Source: Clostridia bacterium (GTDB lineage: Bacteria; Bacillota; Clostridia; UBA1212; UBA1255). From it: 64,000 nucleotides of DNA. A program made the position numbers and the translations under genes. The notes beneath the pieces are model-generated. The model was given only the letters and a program-made list of their open reading frames with translations. It ran no database searches and was not told the origin of the DNA. Shown one piece after another: positions 27,852 to 36,600 of this stretch. How positions within the stretch are numbered: position 1 is the stretch's first letter; each line of letters opens with the position of its first letter. The stretch covers positions 33,703-97,702 of the forward strand of contig JAEFAM010000004.1 in NCBI GenBank assembly GCA_016287565.1, read 5' to 3'.

Positions 27852-27881
27852 ACCTTCGGGCGCGTGGTCCGAAGGTTTTTT
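27852..27881 (+). terminator. Intrinsic terminator of yebC
   Basis: ACCTTCGG / CCGAAGGT stem with a 9-nt loop and TTTTTT, 60 bp after the stop. Confidence 0.85.
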
Positions 27882-27912
27882 CGTAGGGCGGAGAACGGCG
27901 GCACAGCCGGCG

Positions 27913-27965
27913 GCCGAAGGCGGCAACGGTCGGCGGAGCGCGGGCAGCAGCCGAAGGCGGCAACG
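27913..27965. repeat. 16-bp direct repeat upstream of the HAD gene
   Basis: GCCGAAGGCGGCAACG occurs at 27913-27928 and again at 27950-27965, 37 bp apart, directly before the HAD phosphatase start. The role is unknown. Confidence 0.7.
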
Positions 27966-27983
27966 CCATTTTGGGAACGAGAT

Positions 27984-28643
27984 ATGAAATACAAATTAGC
28001 GATATTCGATCTGGACGGCACGCTGCTCGACACGTTGACGGACCTTATGAACAGCGCCAACTACGCCCTCAGGCAGCAGGGCCTGAAGGAGCGTACATAT
28101 AAGGAGATCCGGGCGATCGTGGGGCACGGGATCAAGAACCTGATCGACAGGGCGGTGCCCGAAGGAACTTCGGAGGAATTGACCTCGGAGGTCTTCCGGG
28201 GTTTTCGGGAGCACTACAAAGTCCATTGCGCTGACGCCACGGCGCCTTATCCCGGGGTGCGCGAGCTGCTGGAGAAGCTCCGGGGGGCCGGTGTGAAGAT
28301 CGGTGTGATCTCCAACAAGGCGGATCCGGCGGTGCAGGACCTGATGAAGATATATTTCGACGGGCTCGTGGATATTGCCCGGGGAGAACTTCCCGGAGTG
28401 CCTAAAAAACCTGCGCCTGACGGCGTGTGGAAAATGATAGACGAATTCGGCGTTGACCGGAAAGACGCCGTTTATATAGGCGATTCGGAAGTGGACGTGG
28501 AGACCGCGGCTAATTCAGGCCTGGACTGCGTTACCGTGACCTGGGGATTCAGGGACCGGGACGTGCTCACGGCCGCCGGGGCAACCGTTTTGGCGGACTG
28601 CGTGGGAGAGGTATACGACCTGATAGCAGGCGAGGAGCAATAA
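27984..28643 (+). CDS. gph: HAD family hydrolase, phosphoglycolate phosphatase-like
   Basis: 219 aa with HAD motif I DLDGTLLDT, motif II GVISNKA, motif III Lys in PKKPAPDG and motif IV YIGDSEVDVETA. Closest in style to Gph, which removes phosphate from 2-phosphoglycolate made during DNA repair, though HAD substrates are hard to predict. ATG 27984 (MKYKLAIFDLDG) is chosen over the track start at 27849, which runs through GC-rich repeat sequence. It is followed after 19 bp by the MscS gene. Confidence 0.88.
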   Translation: MKYKLAIFDLDGTLLDTLTDLMNSANYALRQQGLKERTYKEIRAIVGHGIKNLIDRAVPEGTSEELTSEVFRGFREHYKVHCADATAPYPGVRELLEKLRGAGVKIGVISNKADPAVQDLMKIYFDGLVDIARGELPGVPKKPAPDGVWKMIDEFGVDRKDAVYIGDSEVDVETAANSGLDCVTVTWGFRDRDVLTAAGATVLADCVGEVYDLIAGEEQ

Positions 28644-28662
28644 CCGATCGGAGGTTTTGATT

Positions 28663-29472
28663 ATGTCCTGGGACGAGATCTGGCAAACCATAGTAAGCTG
28701 GGCGCTCAGCACCGGCATCAAGCTGGTCATCACGCTGGTGCTTATGTACGTGCTGTTCAGGTTCATCAACCTGATCGCCCGGCGCATAATGAAGCGCAAC
28801 GAAAAGACGAAAAAATTCGATTACACCACCGTGAAAACGCTCGTCTATATAGGCAAGATCATTGCCAAGTGCGTGGTGGTGGCCGCGGCGGTAAGCTTCC
28901 TGGGCATTGACACCAGCAGCATCAGCGCCCTCATCGCCTCCGTGGGAGTGACCATCGGGCTGGCGGTCAACGGGGCGTTGTCCAACGTTGCCGGCGGAGT
29001 GCTGATCGCCGTGACGAAACCGTTCAAGATCGACGATTATATATCGGTCAACGGCGTTGACGGCACCGTGATGGACATCCGCCTGATCACCGTCAAGCTG
29101 CGCACGCCGGACAACAAGATCGTGTACATACCCAACAGCGTTTTTCCCTCCAACAACATCACCAACTACTCGGAAAGCGGCACCCGGCGTGTGGAATACA
29201 AGTTCTCCGTGGCCTATTCCACCGACTTCGCCAAGGCCAGGGACATTCTGCTGGGCGTTATGCGGGGCAACGAAAAAGTGCTCAAGACTCCGGAACCCAC
29301 CGTCAATATGAGCGACCACGGCGAAAGCGCCGTTATCCTCACCGCCCGCTGCTGGGTCAACAGCGAGGATTACTGGACCGTCTACTTTAACATGATCGAG
29401 GCCGCCAAGGCGGAGTTCGATAAAGAAGGCGTGTCCATACCGTTTCAGCAGATCGACGTGCATATGAAATAA
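28663..29472 (+). CDS. Small-conductance mechanosensitive channel (MscS family)
   Basis: 269 aa. Three membrane helices are followed by the conserved pore and beta-domain junction: ALSNVAGGVLIAVTKPFKIDDYI, then VNGVDGTVMDIRLITVKLRTPDN and VYIPNSVFPSNNITNYS. This is the minimal three-helix MscS form that vents solutes on osmotic downshock. GGAGG lies 8 nt before ATG 28663; the track's TTG is two codons earlier. Confidence 0.95.
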   Translation: MSWDEIWQTIVSWALSTGIKLVITLVLMYVLFRFINLIARRIMKRNEKTKKFDYTTVKTLVYIGKIIAKCVVVAAAVSFLGIDTSSISALIASVGVTIGLAVNGALSNVAGGVLIAVTKPFKIDDYISVNGVDGTVMDIRLITVKLRTPDNKIVYIPNSVFPSNNITNYSESGTRRVEYKFSVAYSTDFAKARDILLGVMRGNEKVLKTPEPTVNMSDHGESAVILTARCWVNSEDYWTVYFNMIEAAKAEFDKEGVSIPFQQIDVHMK

Positions 29473-29610
29473 AAACGAACCGGAATAAAAACGGCCGGAT
29501 ATATTTCCCGGGCGGGAAATATTATGTAAATTCGCGTAAATTTTCGAAAACGGCGTAAATAACGTGGATCGCGCCGTTAATTATACCGAAAAATAGTTAC
29601 TGTATTATTG
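29473..29610. repeat. AT-rich decamer-like spacer with a perfect palindrome
   Basis: ATATTTCCCG-GG-CGGGAAATAT (29501-29522) is a 10-bp perfect inverted repeat using the same CGGGAAATAT word as the array at 22.8 kb. Roughly 10-bp-spaced TGTAAATTCG, CGTAAATTTT, CGTAAATAAC units follow. Confidence 0.5.
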
Positions 29611-29677
29611 TCAGAGCGGCAAAGCGACGCAGCGATGCGCGGCGGAACCGTTTCAGGCAGCGAAAGGAGTCCCTTCC

Positions 29678-30238
29678 GTGGAAGATGCGGATATCATCGC
29701 TCTCTATTGGGCGCGGGATGAGAAGGCAATAGAAGCCTCATATCAGAAATATTCGCGCTACTGCATGTCCATCGCCCGGAACATCGTTCAGACGGACGAG
29801 GATGCGGAAGAATGCCTGAATGACACGTGGATGGGAGCCTGGGAAGCGATCCCTCCTGCGAGACCCACGGTATTGTCCGTGTTTCTGGGGAAGATCACCA
29901 GGAATATTGCCCTGAACAAAGTGCGCGCCGGCAAATGCCTGAAGCGAGGCGGAGAGAAGGCGATGCTGCCCTTCGACGAACTGAGCGACACCATTTGCGA
30001 CGGCCGGAGCGTGGAGGAGAAAGCGGAAAGTTCCGAGATCACGGCGGTGATGAACGCCTTCCTGGCGGAGCTTCCCGAGGAGAAGCGCAAGATATTCGTC
30101 AGCCGCTACTGGTACGGCGAAGAGTACGGCGAGATCGCCGGGCGCTATGGGTACAGCCGCGGCAAGGTCGCGATGATGCTTGAAAGGCTGAAGGCCAAGC
30201 TCCGTGACAGACTGATGAAAGAGGGGATCCTGCAATGA
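29678..30238 (+). CDS. ECF-type RNA polymerase sigma factor (second system)
   Basis: 186 aa with region 2 (DEDAEECLNDTWMGAWEAIPPARP) and region 4 (LPEEKRKIFVSRYWYGEEYGEIAGRYGYSRGKVAMML). GTG start 29678 after AAAGGAG. The stop overlaps the next start by ATGA. It shares the CLND..WxAW..IPPxRP pattern with the first sigma, so the two systems belong to the same ECF group common in gut Clostridia. Confidence 0.93.
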   Translation: MEDADIIALYWARDEKAIEASYQKYSRYCMSIARNIVQTDEDAEECLNDTWMGAWEAIPPARPTVLSVFLGKITRNIALNKVRAGKCLKRGGEKAMLPFDELSDTICDGRSVEEKAESSEITAVMNAFLAELPEEKRKIFVSRYWYGEEYGEIAGRYGYSRGKVAMMLERLKAKLRDRLMKEGILQ

Positions 30239-31098
30239 GCAAATACGATGACGCGGGACGCAAAAAGATCGAAGAGGCGTGGAACGCCATTGACGATAAA
30301 TATATTCTTGAAGCGGCGGATCATACGGCGGAGCAGACGGAGGCCGCGGGCCGGAACAGGGGCGAGCTCAAAGTCGTGCGTGGTTCACGGAACGGTTCGG
30401 GCCGGTCGAGGATCGTGGCCTGGATGGGCGCCGGTATCGCGGCAGTTGTCGTCCTCGTGGTGGCGGGGATCGGCACCGTGTCTTTCCTGAACGGGAATAT
30501 GACCAACAAAAGCAGCGACGCAGTAAACTCGGGCAATTACGGCACTGTCCTCGATAACTACCGTCCGGCAGCTGAGCAGGAAAACGCTCCGGACAATTAC
30601 GGCGGAGAGCCTGCCGTCACCGTTATAGATAAAGACGGCCTTTCCGAAGATGCCACTTTTGAGCCCGGCGGCCCCAACAAGGCGACGTACGTCGACGACA
30701 ACGGGTACGCGACGGAACTGACGCCTTCCCACATCGGAGAAGATCCGAAGAACGAAGCGGGCGAGCGTGACGACGGCGGGTCTGCCCGGGTCAATATTTA
30801 CGCCTGGAAAGAGGGCGGCGAGTACATGTTCGTCGTGCTGATGAACGCCCGGCGATATGCGGCGGACAACGGCGAACGTACGGCTGAATCCGGCGCGGTC
30901 CTGGAGAACGTTCTGGGAGAGGAAGAGGTGCTGGCGTATCTGAAGATGGCCAGGGTCCTGGACAAGGATGATTTTTCTTTCGAAGTGCTGCCGGTCTCTG
31001 AGCTGGAGGAGCTGCTGGGAGTTTCGACGGGAGGCGAGGACGTTTCCGACGCGGAGCTTTGGCAGATCGAGGCAGGCCTGGAGGAAGCGCTGGGTTGA
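30235..31098 (+). CDS. Single-pass membrane protein, probable anti-sigma partner of the second ECF sigma
   Basis: 287 aa: cytoplasmic N-terminus (about 60 residues, acidic helix KKIEEAWNAIDDKYILEAA), one membrane helix (WMGAGIAAVVVLVVAGIGTVSFL), and an outside region of about 190 residues rich in Asp/Asn/Gly. No zinc-binding HxxxCxxC motif of ZAS anti-sigmas is visible. Coupling by ATGA to the sigma gene is the main evidence for function. The extracellular part has no recognised domain. Confidence 0.72.
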   Translation: MSKYDDAGRKKIEEAWNAIDDKYILEAADHTAEQTEAAGRNRGELKVVRGSRNGSGRSRIVAWMGAGIAAVVVLVVAGIGTVSFLNGNMTNKSSDAVNSGNYGTVLDNYRPAAEQENAPDNYGGEPAVTVIDKDGLSEDATFEPGGPNKATYVDDNGYATELTPSHIGEDPKNEAGERDDGGSARVNIYAWKEGGEYMFVVLMNARRYAADNGERTAESGAVLENVLGEEEVLAYLKMARVLDKDDFSFEVLPVSELEELLGVSTGGEDVSDAELWQIEAGLEEALG

Positions 31099-31163
31099 GC
31101 GCAGGGCGAAGCGGTTCGAACGCCGGGCGTCCGACTGTGGCGCGGGCAGTTTAGAGGCGAAAA

Positions 31164-31228
31164 ACGGACTCAAAATCTCGTAGGGCGTTAACAGCGCTGC
31201 GTGGATTCAAATCCCACATTCTCCGCCA
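31164..31228 (+). pseudogene. 3' remnant of a class II tRNA (Ser-like end)
   Basis: The sequence has an anticodon-loop-like ACTCAAAATC, a long variable arm, a T arm GTGGATTCAAATCCCAC with one mispair, a 3' acceptor strand ATTCTCC, discriminator G and an encoded CCA. Discriminator G and the long variable arm fit tRNA-Ser. No matching 5' acceptor strand (GGAGAAT) or D arm is found in the 100 bp upstream, and the anticodon stem is mispaired. It is probably a truncated tRNA left by integration or deletion. Confidence 0.5.
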
Positions 31229-31230
31229 CT

Positions 31231-31264
31231 ACGGGGTTGGAATCAATCGTTCCAGCCCCGTTTT
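31231..31264 (+). terminator. Intrinsic terminator after the tRNA remnant
   Basis: ACGGGGTTGGAA / TTCCAGCCCCGT stem (one G-T pair) with an ATCAATCG-type loop and TTTT, directly after the CCA. It matches the usual tRNA-terminator layout. Confidence 0.8.
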
Positions 31265-31331
31265 AAGTAAAAAAACGTGTTCGATGTGACATAATCATAT
31301 CGACAAACCGGGATTTGAGGAGGTGTTCTTT

Positions 31332-32231
31332 ATGAAAAAAATGTTCATTTTCGTGTTGGCGGTCATCTTCGCCGCATTACCTCTTGCCGGCTGTAAAATG
31401 CAAGAACCGATGCTTACGGCTGATATGGATATCGTGTATATCTATGTGGAGGCTTATGGCGACGATTGGATTTACGGCAATGACACAAAGGTTATCTGCG
31501 GCAAGAATCACGGATATAAAATTTACAACACCGTTAAAGTCGAGTATTACAAAACAGATCTTGTAGAAGAACACGGCACGATAACCGTAAATCAGTTCGG
31601 CGATCCGTATGAGGACGAGTACAATAGAATCATAAAGAAGGTCGTCTTCTCCCGTATTTCGAAACCGGAGGCAGGCGAGCCGGTTTTCGACAAGCCTGTC
31701 ATCTACCTTTATCCCGAAAAGATGATCGATGTTTTCGTTAAACTTGACTTCGACGGATATCTCACCGAAACTATTCCATCCTACCGTGACGGCTGGCGCG
31801 TAACCGCCTGTCCCGACGGTCAACTCATTGCCGAAGACGGAGAAAAATATCCGTATCTGTTCTGGGAGGGCATTCCGAATATCGAATTATCGATCACCGA
31901 AGGATTCTGCGTTGCGGGAAGTCAAACCCGTGAATTCCTTGAAAAGATACTGCCGGAAATAGGTCTTTTGGAGAACGAATATACCGAATTTATCGACTAT
32001 TGGCTCCCGCACATGGAGAACAACGAGTACAATCTCATTCAGTTCTTCGGCAAAGAATATACCGAGGCTGCCAAGCTTGAGATTACTCCAACGCCGGATT
32101 CTATGCTTCGTGTGTTCATGGCATACCGTTCCTCCAGTGAATACGTTCAGTTGACGGAGCAAACATTTACGCCATTTGTCCGTGAAGGATTTACCGTTGT
32201 GGAATGGGGCGGCACTTGTCTCGGTAAATGA
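31332..32231 (+). CDS. Lipoprotein with KPVIYLYPE-type domain, unknown function
   Basis: 299 aa from ATG 31332 (GGAGGTG upstream; the track GTG is three codons earlier). Lipoprotein signal peptide MKKMFIFVLAVIFAALPLAGC. The mature protein holds FDKPVIYLYPEKMIDVFVKLDF and YPYLFWEG, a recurrent pattern I associate with conserved uncharacterised proteins of gut Clostridia. Codon use is visibly more AT-rich than the neighbours. It is probably a newcomer together with the next gene. Confidence 0.75.
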   Translation: MKKMFIFVLAVIFAALPLAGCKMQEPMLTADMDIVYIYVEAYGDDWIYGNDTKVICGKNHGYKIYNTVKVEYYKTDLVEEHGTITVNQFGDPYEDEYNRIIKKVVFSRISKPEAGEPVFDKPVIYLYPEKMIDVFVKLDFDGYLTETIPSYRDGWRVTACPDGQLIAEDGEKYPYLFWEGIPNIELSITEGFCVAGSQTREFLEKILPEIGLLENEYTEFIDYWLPHMENNEYNLIQFFGKEYTEAAKLEITPTPDSMLRVFMAYRSSSEYVQLTEQTFTPFVREGFTVVEWGGTCLGK

Positions 32232-32256
32232 ATAAAAAAAACAAGGTGGATCGGTC

Positions 32257-32907
32257 ATGAAACAAACAAGAATATTAGTGATTACGATCATTGCATTCCT
32301 TATGCTTGTTCTAGCTTCAGGATGCGGTAAGACTTATGAATTGCCTTGGGATCAGTTTTGTGTCAAGATTGATGGCAATAAAGAAATCGTTCTCAGCGCC
32401 GAGGACAAAAACTTTATTATTGACCTTTTAAACAAAGGCAGCTGGGTTAGTGATATGACAGAATGTGAAAGTGATTATGTGTTTTTCACGCAGAAACAGG
32501 AAGTTAGATATCATTCGGCGTGCGGAACGTTTAACGATTATACCAATAAAAGAAGTTTCACCGTGTCCGAAGAACAGCGCCAAAGGATCAATGAGATGCT
32601 GAACGTTGGAAACGAAAATATTATGGACAAAAAAACGATTATACTGACCATTGCAGAAACGCAACCCAGTCATGCGGTATTTGAATACAAGGATGGTAAG
32701 CCGTATTGCTTCTATGCGTATGATTCTGAAGGATTCCCATACCGTGTTTTCCTGACAGATTTTGGTGATCTGAAAGAAAAAGATATTGTTACAGTCTATT
32801 TCAGCAACGAAATCCAAGAGCTGAACGAAATCAATCCTCCTGGAGAGTGGAGCGTCAAATATGAAATAAACGCGGAAAGTGTCACGAAAAAAAGTCAATA
32901 CGACTAG
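32257..32907 (+). CDS. Lipoprotein, unknown function
   Basis: 216 aa. Lipoprotein signal MKQTRILVITIIAFLMLVLASGC, then a small soluble domain of about 190 residues with no motif I recognise. The sequence is near 40% GC in places (about 38% in one 60-bp line counted), against the high 50s in the chromosome around it. It is 25 bp after the previous lipoprotein and probably co-transcribed. Confidence 0.75.
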   Translation: MKQTRILVITIIAFLMLVLASGCGKTYELPWDQFCVKIDGNKEIVLSAEDKNFIIDLLNKGSWVSDMTECESDYVFFTQKQEVRYHSACGTFNDYTNKRSFTVSEEQRQRINEMLNVGNENIMDKKTIILTIAETQPSHAVFEYKDGKPYCFYAYDSEGFPYRVFLTDFGDLKEKDIVTVYFSNEIQELNEINPPGEWSVKYEINAESVTKKSQYD

Positions 32908-33127
32908 TCTCGCCAGACATATAAGCATATCTTCCGGCACGTCAACAATAAATCCATTTTCGTGTTTAGGTTGGTCGAGAGTAGATAACGGAAATACCGG
33001 TTCTTTGGAGGGACAGTTCTAATGAGTTTTGCTTTTTCATAAAAAATGAATTGACTCGAAATGAGGCGCACTAATATTTGAAAATCGATTTCCGAAAATT
33101 TACAAACTTGCGTGAATTTACGTAATA

Positions 33128-33176
33128 TCCCCGGGGAACGCTCTCAGATCGAGTGATCCGCGGGGACGTTTTTTCC
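33128..33176 (+). terminator. Possible terminator after the lipoprotein pair
   Basis: TCCCCG..CGGGGA pairing with a long, loosely structured loop, followed by CGTTTTTT. Between the lipoprotein stop (32907) and here I see only AT-rich sequence with GAAAATTTACNN-type words. Confidence 0.4.
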
Positions 33177-33197
33177 CGCCCTTATTTTTTGAGAAGA

Positions 33198-33478
33198 TTA
33201 TTCCGCGGCGCCGCTGTTCCAGAAATTGTCCGTGGCAGGCAGGCCCAGGGCAAGGAACGCGCCGGTGCGGTAGGTGATGGAACGGCCGATGGCGGGGAAG
33301 GTGCCGTCAGGGGCTATCAGAGCCTCCTGTAAGGCCGCGTACCTTGTCCCCCTCGTAGATACGTACCGAGGCGCTTCCTGCCCGTATCGGCCTCAGGAAA
33401 GGCCTCAGCGAAGGTCCTGGCGATATCTATCATCATAGGCTGGATCACGTAGCTGTTATAGTAGTCCCCGGATCATTG
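33198..33478 (-). pseudogene. DUF2264 family pseudogene, C-terminal fragment
   Basis: Reading the minus strand, one frame gives DYYNSYVIQPMMIDIAR, and after a frame break another gives IAPDGTFPAIGRSITYRTGAF ending at TAA 33198-33200. Both pieces match, in order, the conserved C-terminal part of the DUF2264 (COG4289) family, often found in carbohydrate loci. There are at least one frameshift and no upstream part, so this is a decayed 3' end. It is GC-rich like the chromosome, so it predates the AT-rich island next to it. It is not in the ORF track. Confidence 0.75.
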
Positions 33479-33544
33479 CCGTCAATCCTTTCGCTTTTGC
33501 TGCTCCCAATATATCATCTTTTCCCCTTATTAGGAAGCGCGTGT

Positions 33545-33569
33545 GCAACGGGGGACAGACCCTGGTTGC
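33545..33569. repeat. Solo P1 palindrome
   Basis: A single P1 with one change (CCCTGG for CCCCGG). It lies 16 bp beyond the U tract of the minus-strand terminator at 33586-33616, the same offset as other copies. Confidence 0.85.
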
Positions 33570-33585
33570 AGGGGAGCTCCATGCG

Positions 33586-33616
33586 AAAAAAAGACGCGCC
33601 CTCGCGGGGCGCGCCT
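33586..33616 (-). terminator. Intrinsic terminator of the large cell-wall protein gene
   Basis: On the minus strand, AGGCGCGCCC-CGCGA-GGGCGCGTCT then TTTTTTT. The same stem, with loop CGCAA, ends the related gene at 45.4 kb. Confidence 0.9.
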
Positions 33617-33655
33617 TGAAATCTTTAACAGGATTTTAGTTCACTTGACCGAAGA

Positions 33656-36600
33656 TCAGAAGGATCTCTTCTTCGCGAAGACGACCGCGGCACCCATTGC
33701 CAGGACGGCGATCACTGCGAACAGCGCCACAGCGGCGTCACCGGTCTGAGTGTTAGGCTCGGTGGTGGGTTCGGTAACAGGCACGGTGCCGGGCTGGATG
33801 GGTACCTGCTCGGGATCAAGCTCGACGAAAGCACCTTCGTCAACGAGGGTCAGAGTGAATCTGACGGCCTCCTGGAAGGACTCGGTATCGCTCGTGTTGA
33901 AGTACTTGATGTAATCGGTGCCGTAGGTGATAGCAGCGGCGTCGCCGGTAGAAGGAAGCACTACGTAGCTGCCAGCGCCCGCGTCGTTGGTGATGACCAC
34001 GACGTACTGGCCGGCCTCTGCGGCGTTGTCAAGGATGAGGCTGAAGCCCTTGTTGGCGGCGTTATAGTTGGTGAGCTTAGCGCCGGTGCCTTCCGCGGTG
34101 AACGGATTATTGACGTTGTTGTCGCCAAGGTTCTCAACGTACTTAGCGGTGGCAACGGGAGTTCCGGCAAGAGTGGTCTCAAGGTTCGTGTCGAACTTGT
34201 AGAGAGACACTTCGATGTTGGCCTTCAGATCGCCGAACTGAGGAGGATTGCTGGCCCAGTATTCAGGAATGTTGAACTGGGTGAACGCCTGGTTCGTCTT
34301 GAACAGGATCTTCATCGACTCGGAGTCGGAAGGTCTGAGCCACACGCTCCCTACGCCGCCTGCGGTCGCGGATTCGATCTCGACGGAAGTGTCAGCGTTT
34401 TCATCCTTGTTGAAGGTGATGGACTCGATGATGAAGGTACCGCCGGCAGAGCAGGCAACGAAGCGTACGCCTGTAAGTTTCTGTCCGACCATAGCCGGGA
34501 ACTCGTCGGCAATGACGAACGTTCTCTCGGTCTTGCCGTTCATATCGGGACCGTGCCAGGTGCCGCTTTCACCGGAGTAACCGGGGTTGAAATCCTTGGC
34601 GCGCAGATAAACGTTGTTGCCCGCGAATCCGCTCTCACCTACCAGTTTGTACTTGATGGTGAAGGAAGTGTAGACGGAAGTGTCGATGTTGTCCAGCGGG
34701 ATGGAGATCCAGGGATCGCTTGCGGTGGCAATGGTTTCGACAGCCAGACCGCCTTCGTTCATGGACAGGTTGACCTGAGATACGGCGTCGGGAGTAAGGT
34801 CAAACTCTTCGGTGCCAACGATCACTTTTACAGTGGGCTCAACTTCCGCGATGTTGAGGTTGTAGGTCCTGACGTGGATCTCTTCGCCGTTGATGTAGGC
34901 AACGAGCTCTACGGTATGCTCTCCGCCGGTAAGCGGGATGGCATCCTGGACCAGGAAGCGGTAGCCGGTGCCGTTTGCGGCAAAGCCGAAGAGGTTGGCG
35001 GCAGCGTCCATAATGCCGGTGTAGTCCGCGTCTTCAGTTACTTTCTTGAAGCTTTCGTCATAAACGGTCTCGCCGCCGTCGATCTTGTATCCGTACTTCT
35101 CAATAGGGAAGTTGGAAGCGACCCAGCCATTGAAGGACATTGCAGTCGCGTCAACAGGAAGATTGGTGGTGGAACCGTCGTTCTTGTCGATAGGGTTGGA
35201 GCCGGCATTGACGCCGTCAACGTTGACTCTGATCACGACTTCGCGAGGAATGAAGCCGATGCCTTCCTCCTTGGTAAGGAGTTCGAAAGCGGCTCTTCCG
35301 TGGGAATTCAGAACGTATTCGTCACCCAGCGGGTCGGTAGCGTAACCGTAAACGGCATAGCACTGATACTGACCGTCGGTCACCAGCGTTTCGTCGGTGA
35401 TCTTGAACTTGATGACGTACTGTCCGGCAGGGATCTCCTGACCGAATTCTACGATGAAGCCGCCGTCGCCGGGACGCACGATCTCGCCGGTGTAAACGAT
35501 GCCGTCGTCGAAATGTCCGTCCTGAGCCAGGGTGACTTTAAGAGGAGTTCCGGGGAAAGCGAAAGCAGACGGGAAATTGATCCCGGTGAAGCTCACGTCG
35601 GTATTGAACGCGGCCTGCCACTTAAGCGCTCCGGAAGTGTGCCCGGTCCATGCGGAGGTGCCGCCTGCGTCGCCGGCAGCTACAGTGCCGGTATAGTTCT
35701 TGTAAACGTTAGAGATCTTAATGGTCCAGACAAGGACGTCCTGACCGTCGATCTTAGCGAACGCGCGGATCTCATCGCAAACTGTGTCAAAAGGAACGTA
35801 GATGTTGTATCTGATTCCTCCGCCGTAAGGTCCGCAGCCCCAGTTCTGAGCAAGGTTGGCAACGTCGGCATCGGGATACAGGAAAGCAGTGTCGTATACA
35901 ATATCGCCGCCATCTATAGAATAACCGTAGCTTTCAATAGGTCTCTTGGAAACGACCCAACCCCAGACTCTGACCTGGGCTCCGGCTTTATCCATAAGCG
36001 CAGGGCAGATCGTAACAGCGGAGTTGCCGCCAACCAGAGCAACGTCGGCTTCGTCGGCAAGAAGCTGGTCGCGGGCGATCACGTATTCCATCGGCACGTA
36101 GGCAGGGGTCCCGTTTTCGGAATCGTTTACATAATTTCCGTAAACTTCCAATTCGCCGAAACCGGAATAGTACGCGTTGGCGTCAGCCCAGCCGCCGGCG
36201 TGGCTCGAAACGTGAAGGCGTACGTAATTCGCTTCAACAGGATCGAACGTGTAAGTGTCGGTCCCGTTGGGGGTGGCTTCTCCGACGGCGCACGCGCCAA
36301 CCTGGGTCCAGGTCGTGCCGTCCGTAGAAACGCTGAGCTCGTAAGCGCCGGGGAACGTATTGTCGCCCGACCACTTCATATTGACAACGTTTATGGAGTC
36401 GATCTCATAGACAGCGCCGAGATCGACATAGGCGTCGGCATTGCAGGCCAGACCGTTGGCAACGAGAGTGGCAAAAGCCCATCCAAGATTGTTGCCATTG
36501 TTGGTATCCTGAACTACTCCGTCGGTAAGCATTTCGGGAGCCCAGTATCCGCTCCGGATCGCGATTCCGCCGTTGAGCGTTTCGGATACGGCTTTCCCAA

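Noticed and set aside
31100-31228. Complete tRNA gene
   Set aside because: No 5' acceptor strand or D arm pairs with the clear 3' half, and the anticodon stem is broken.
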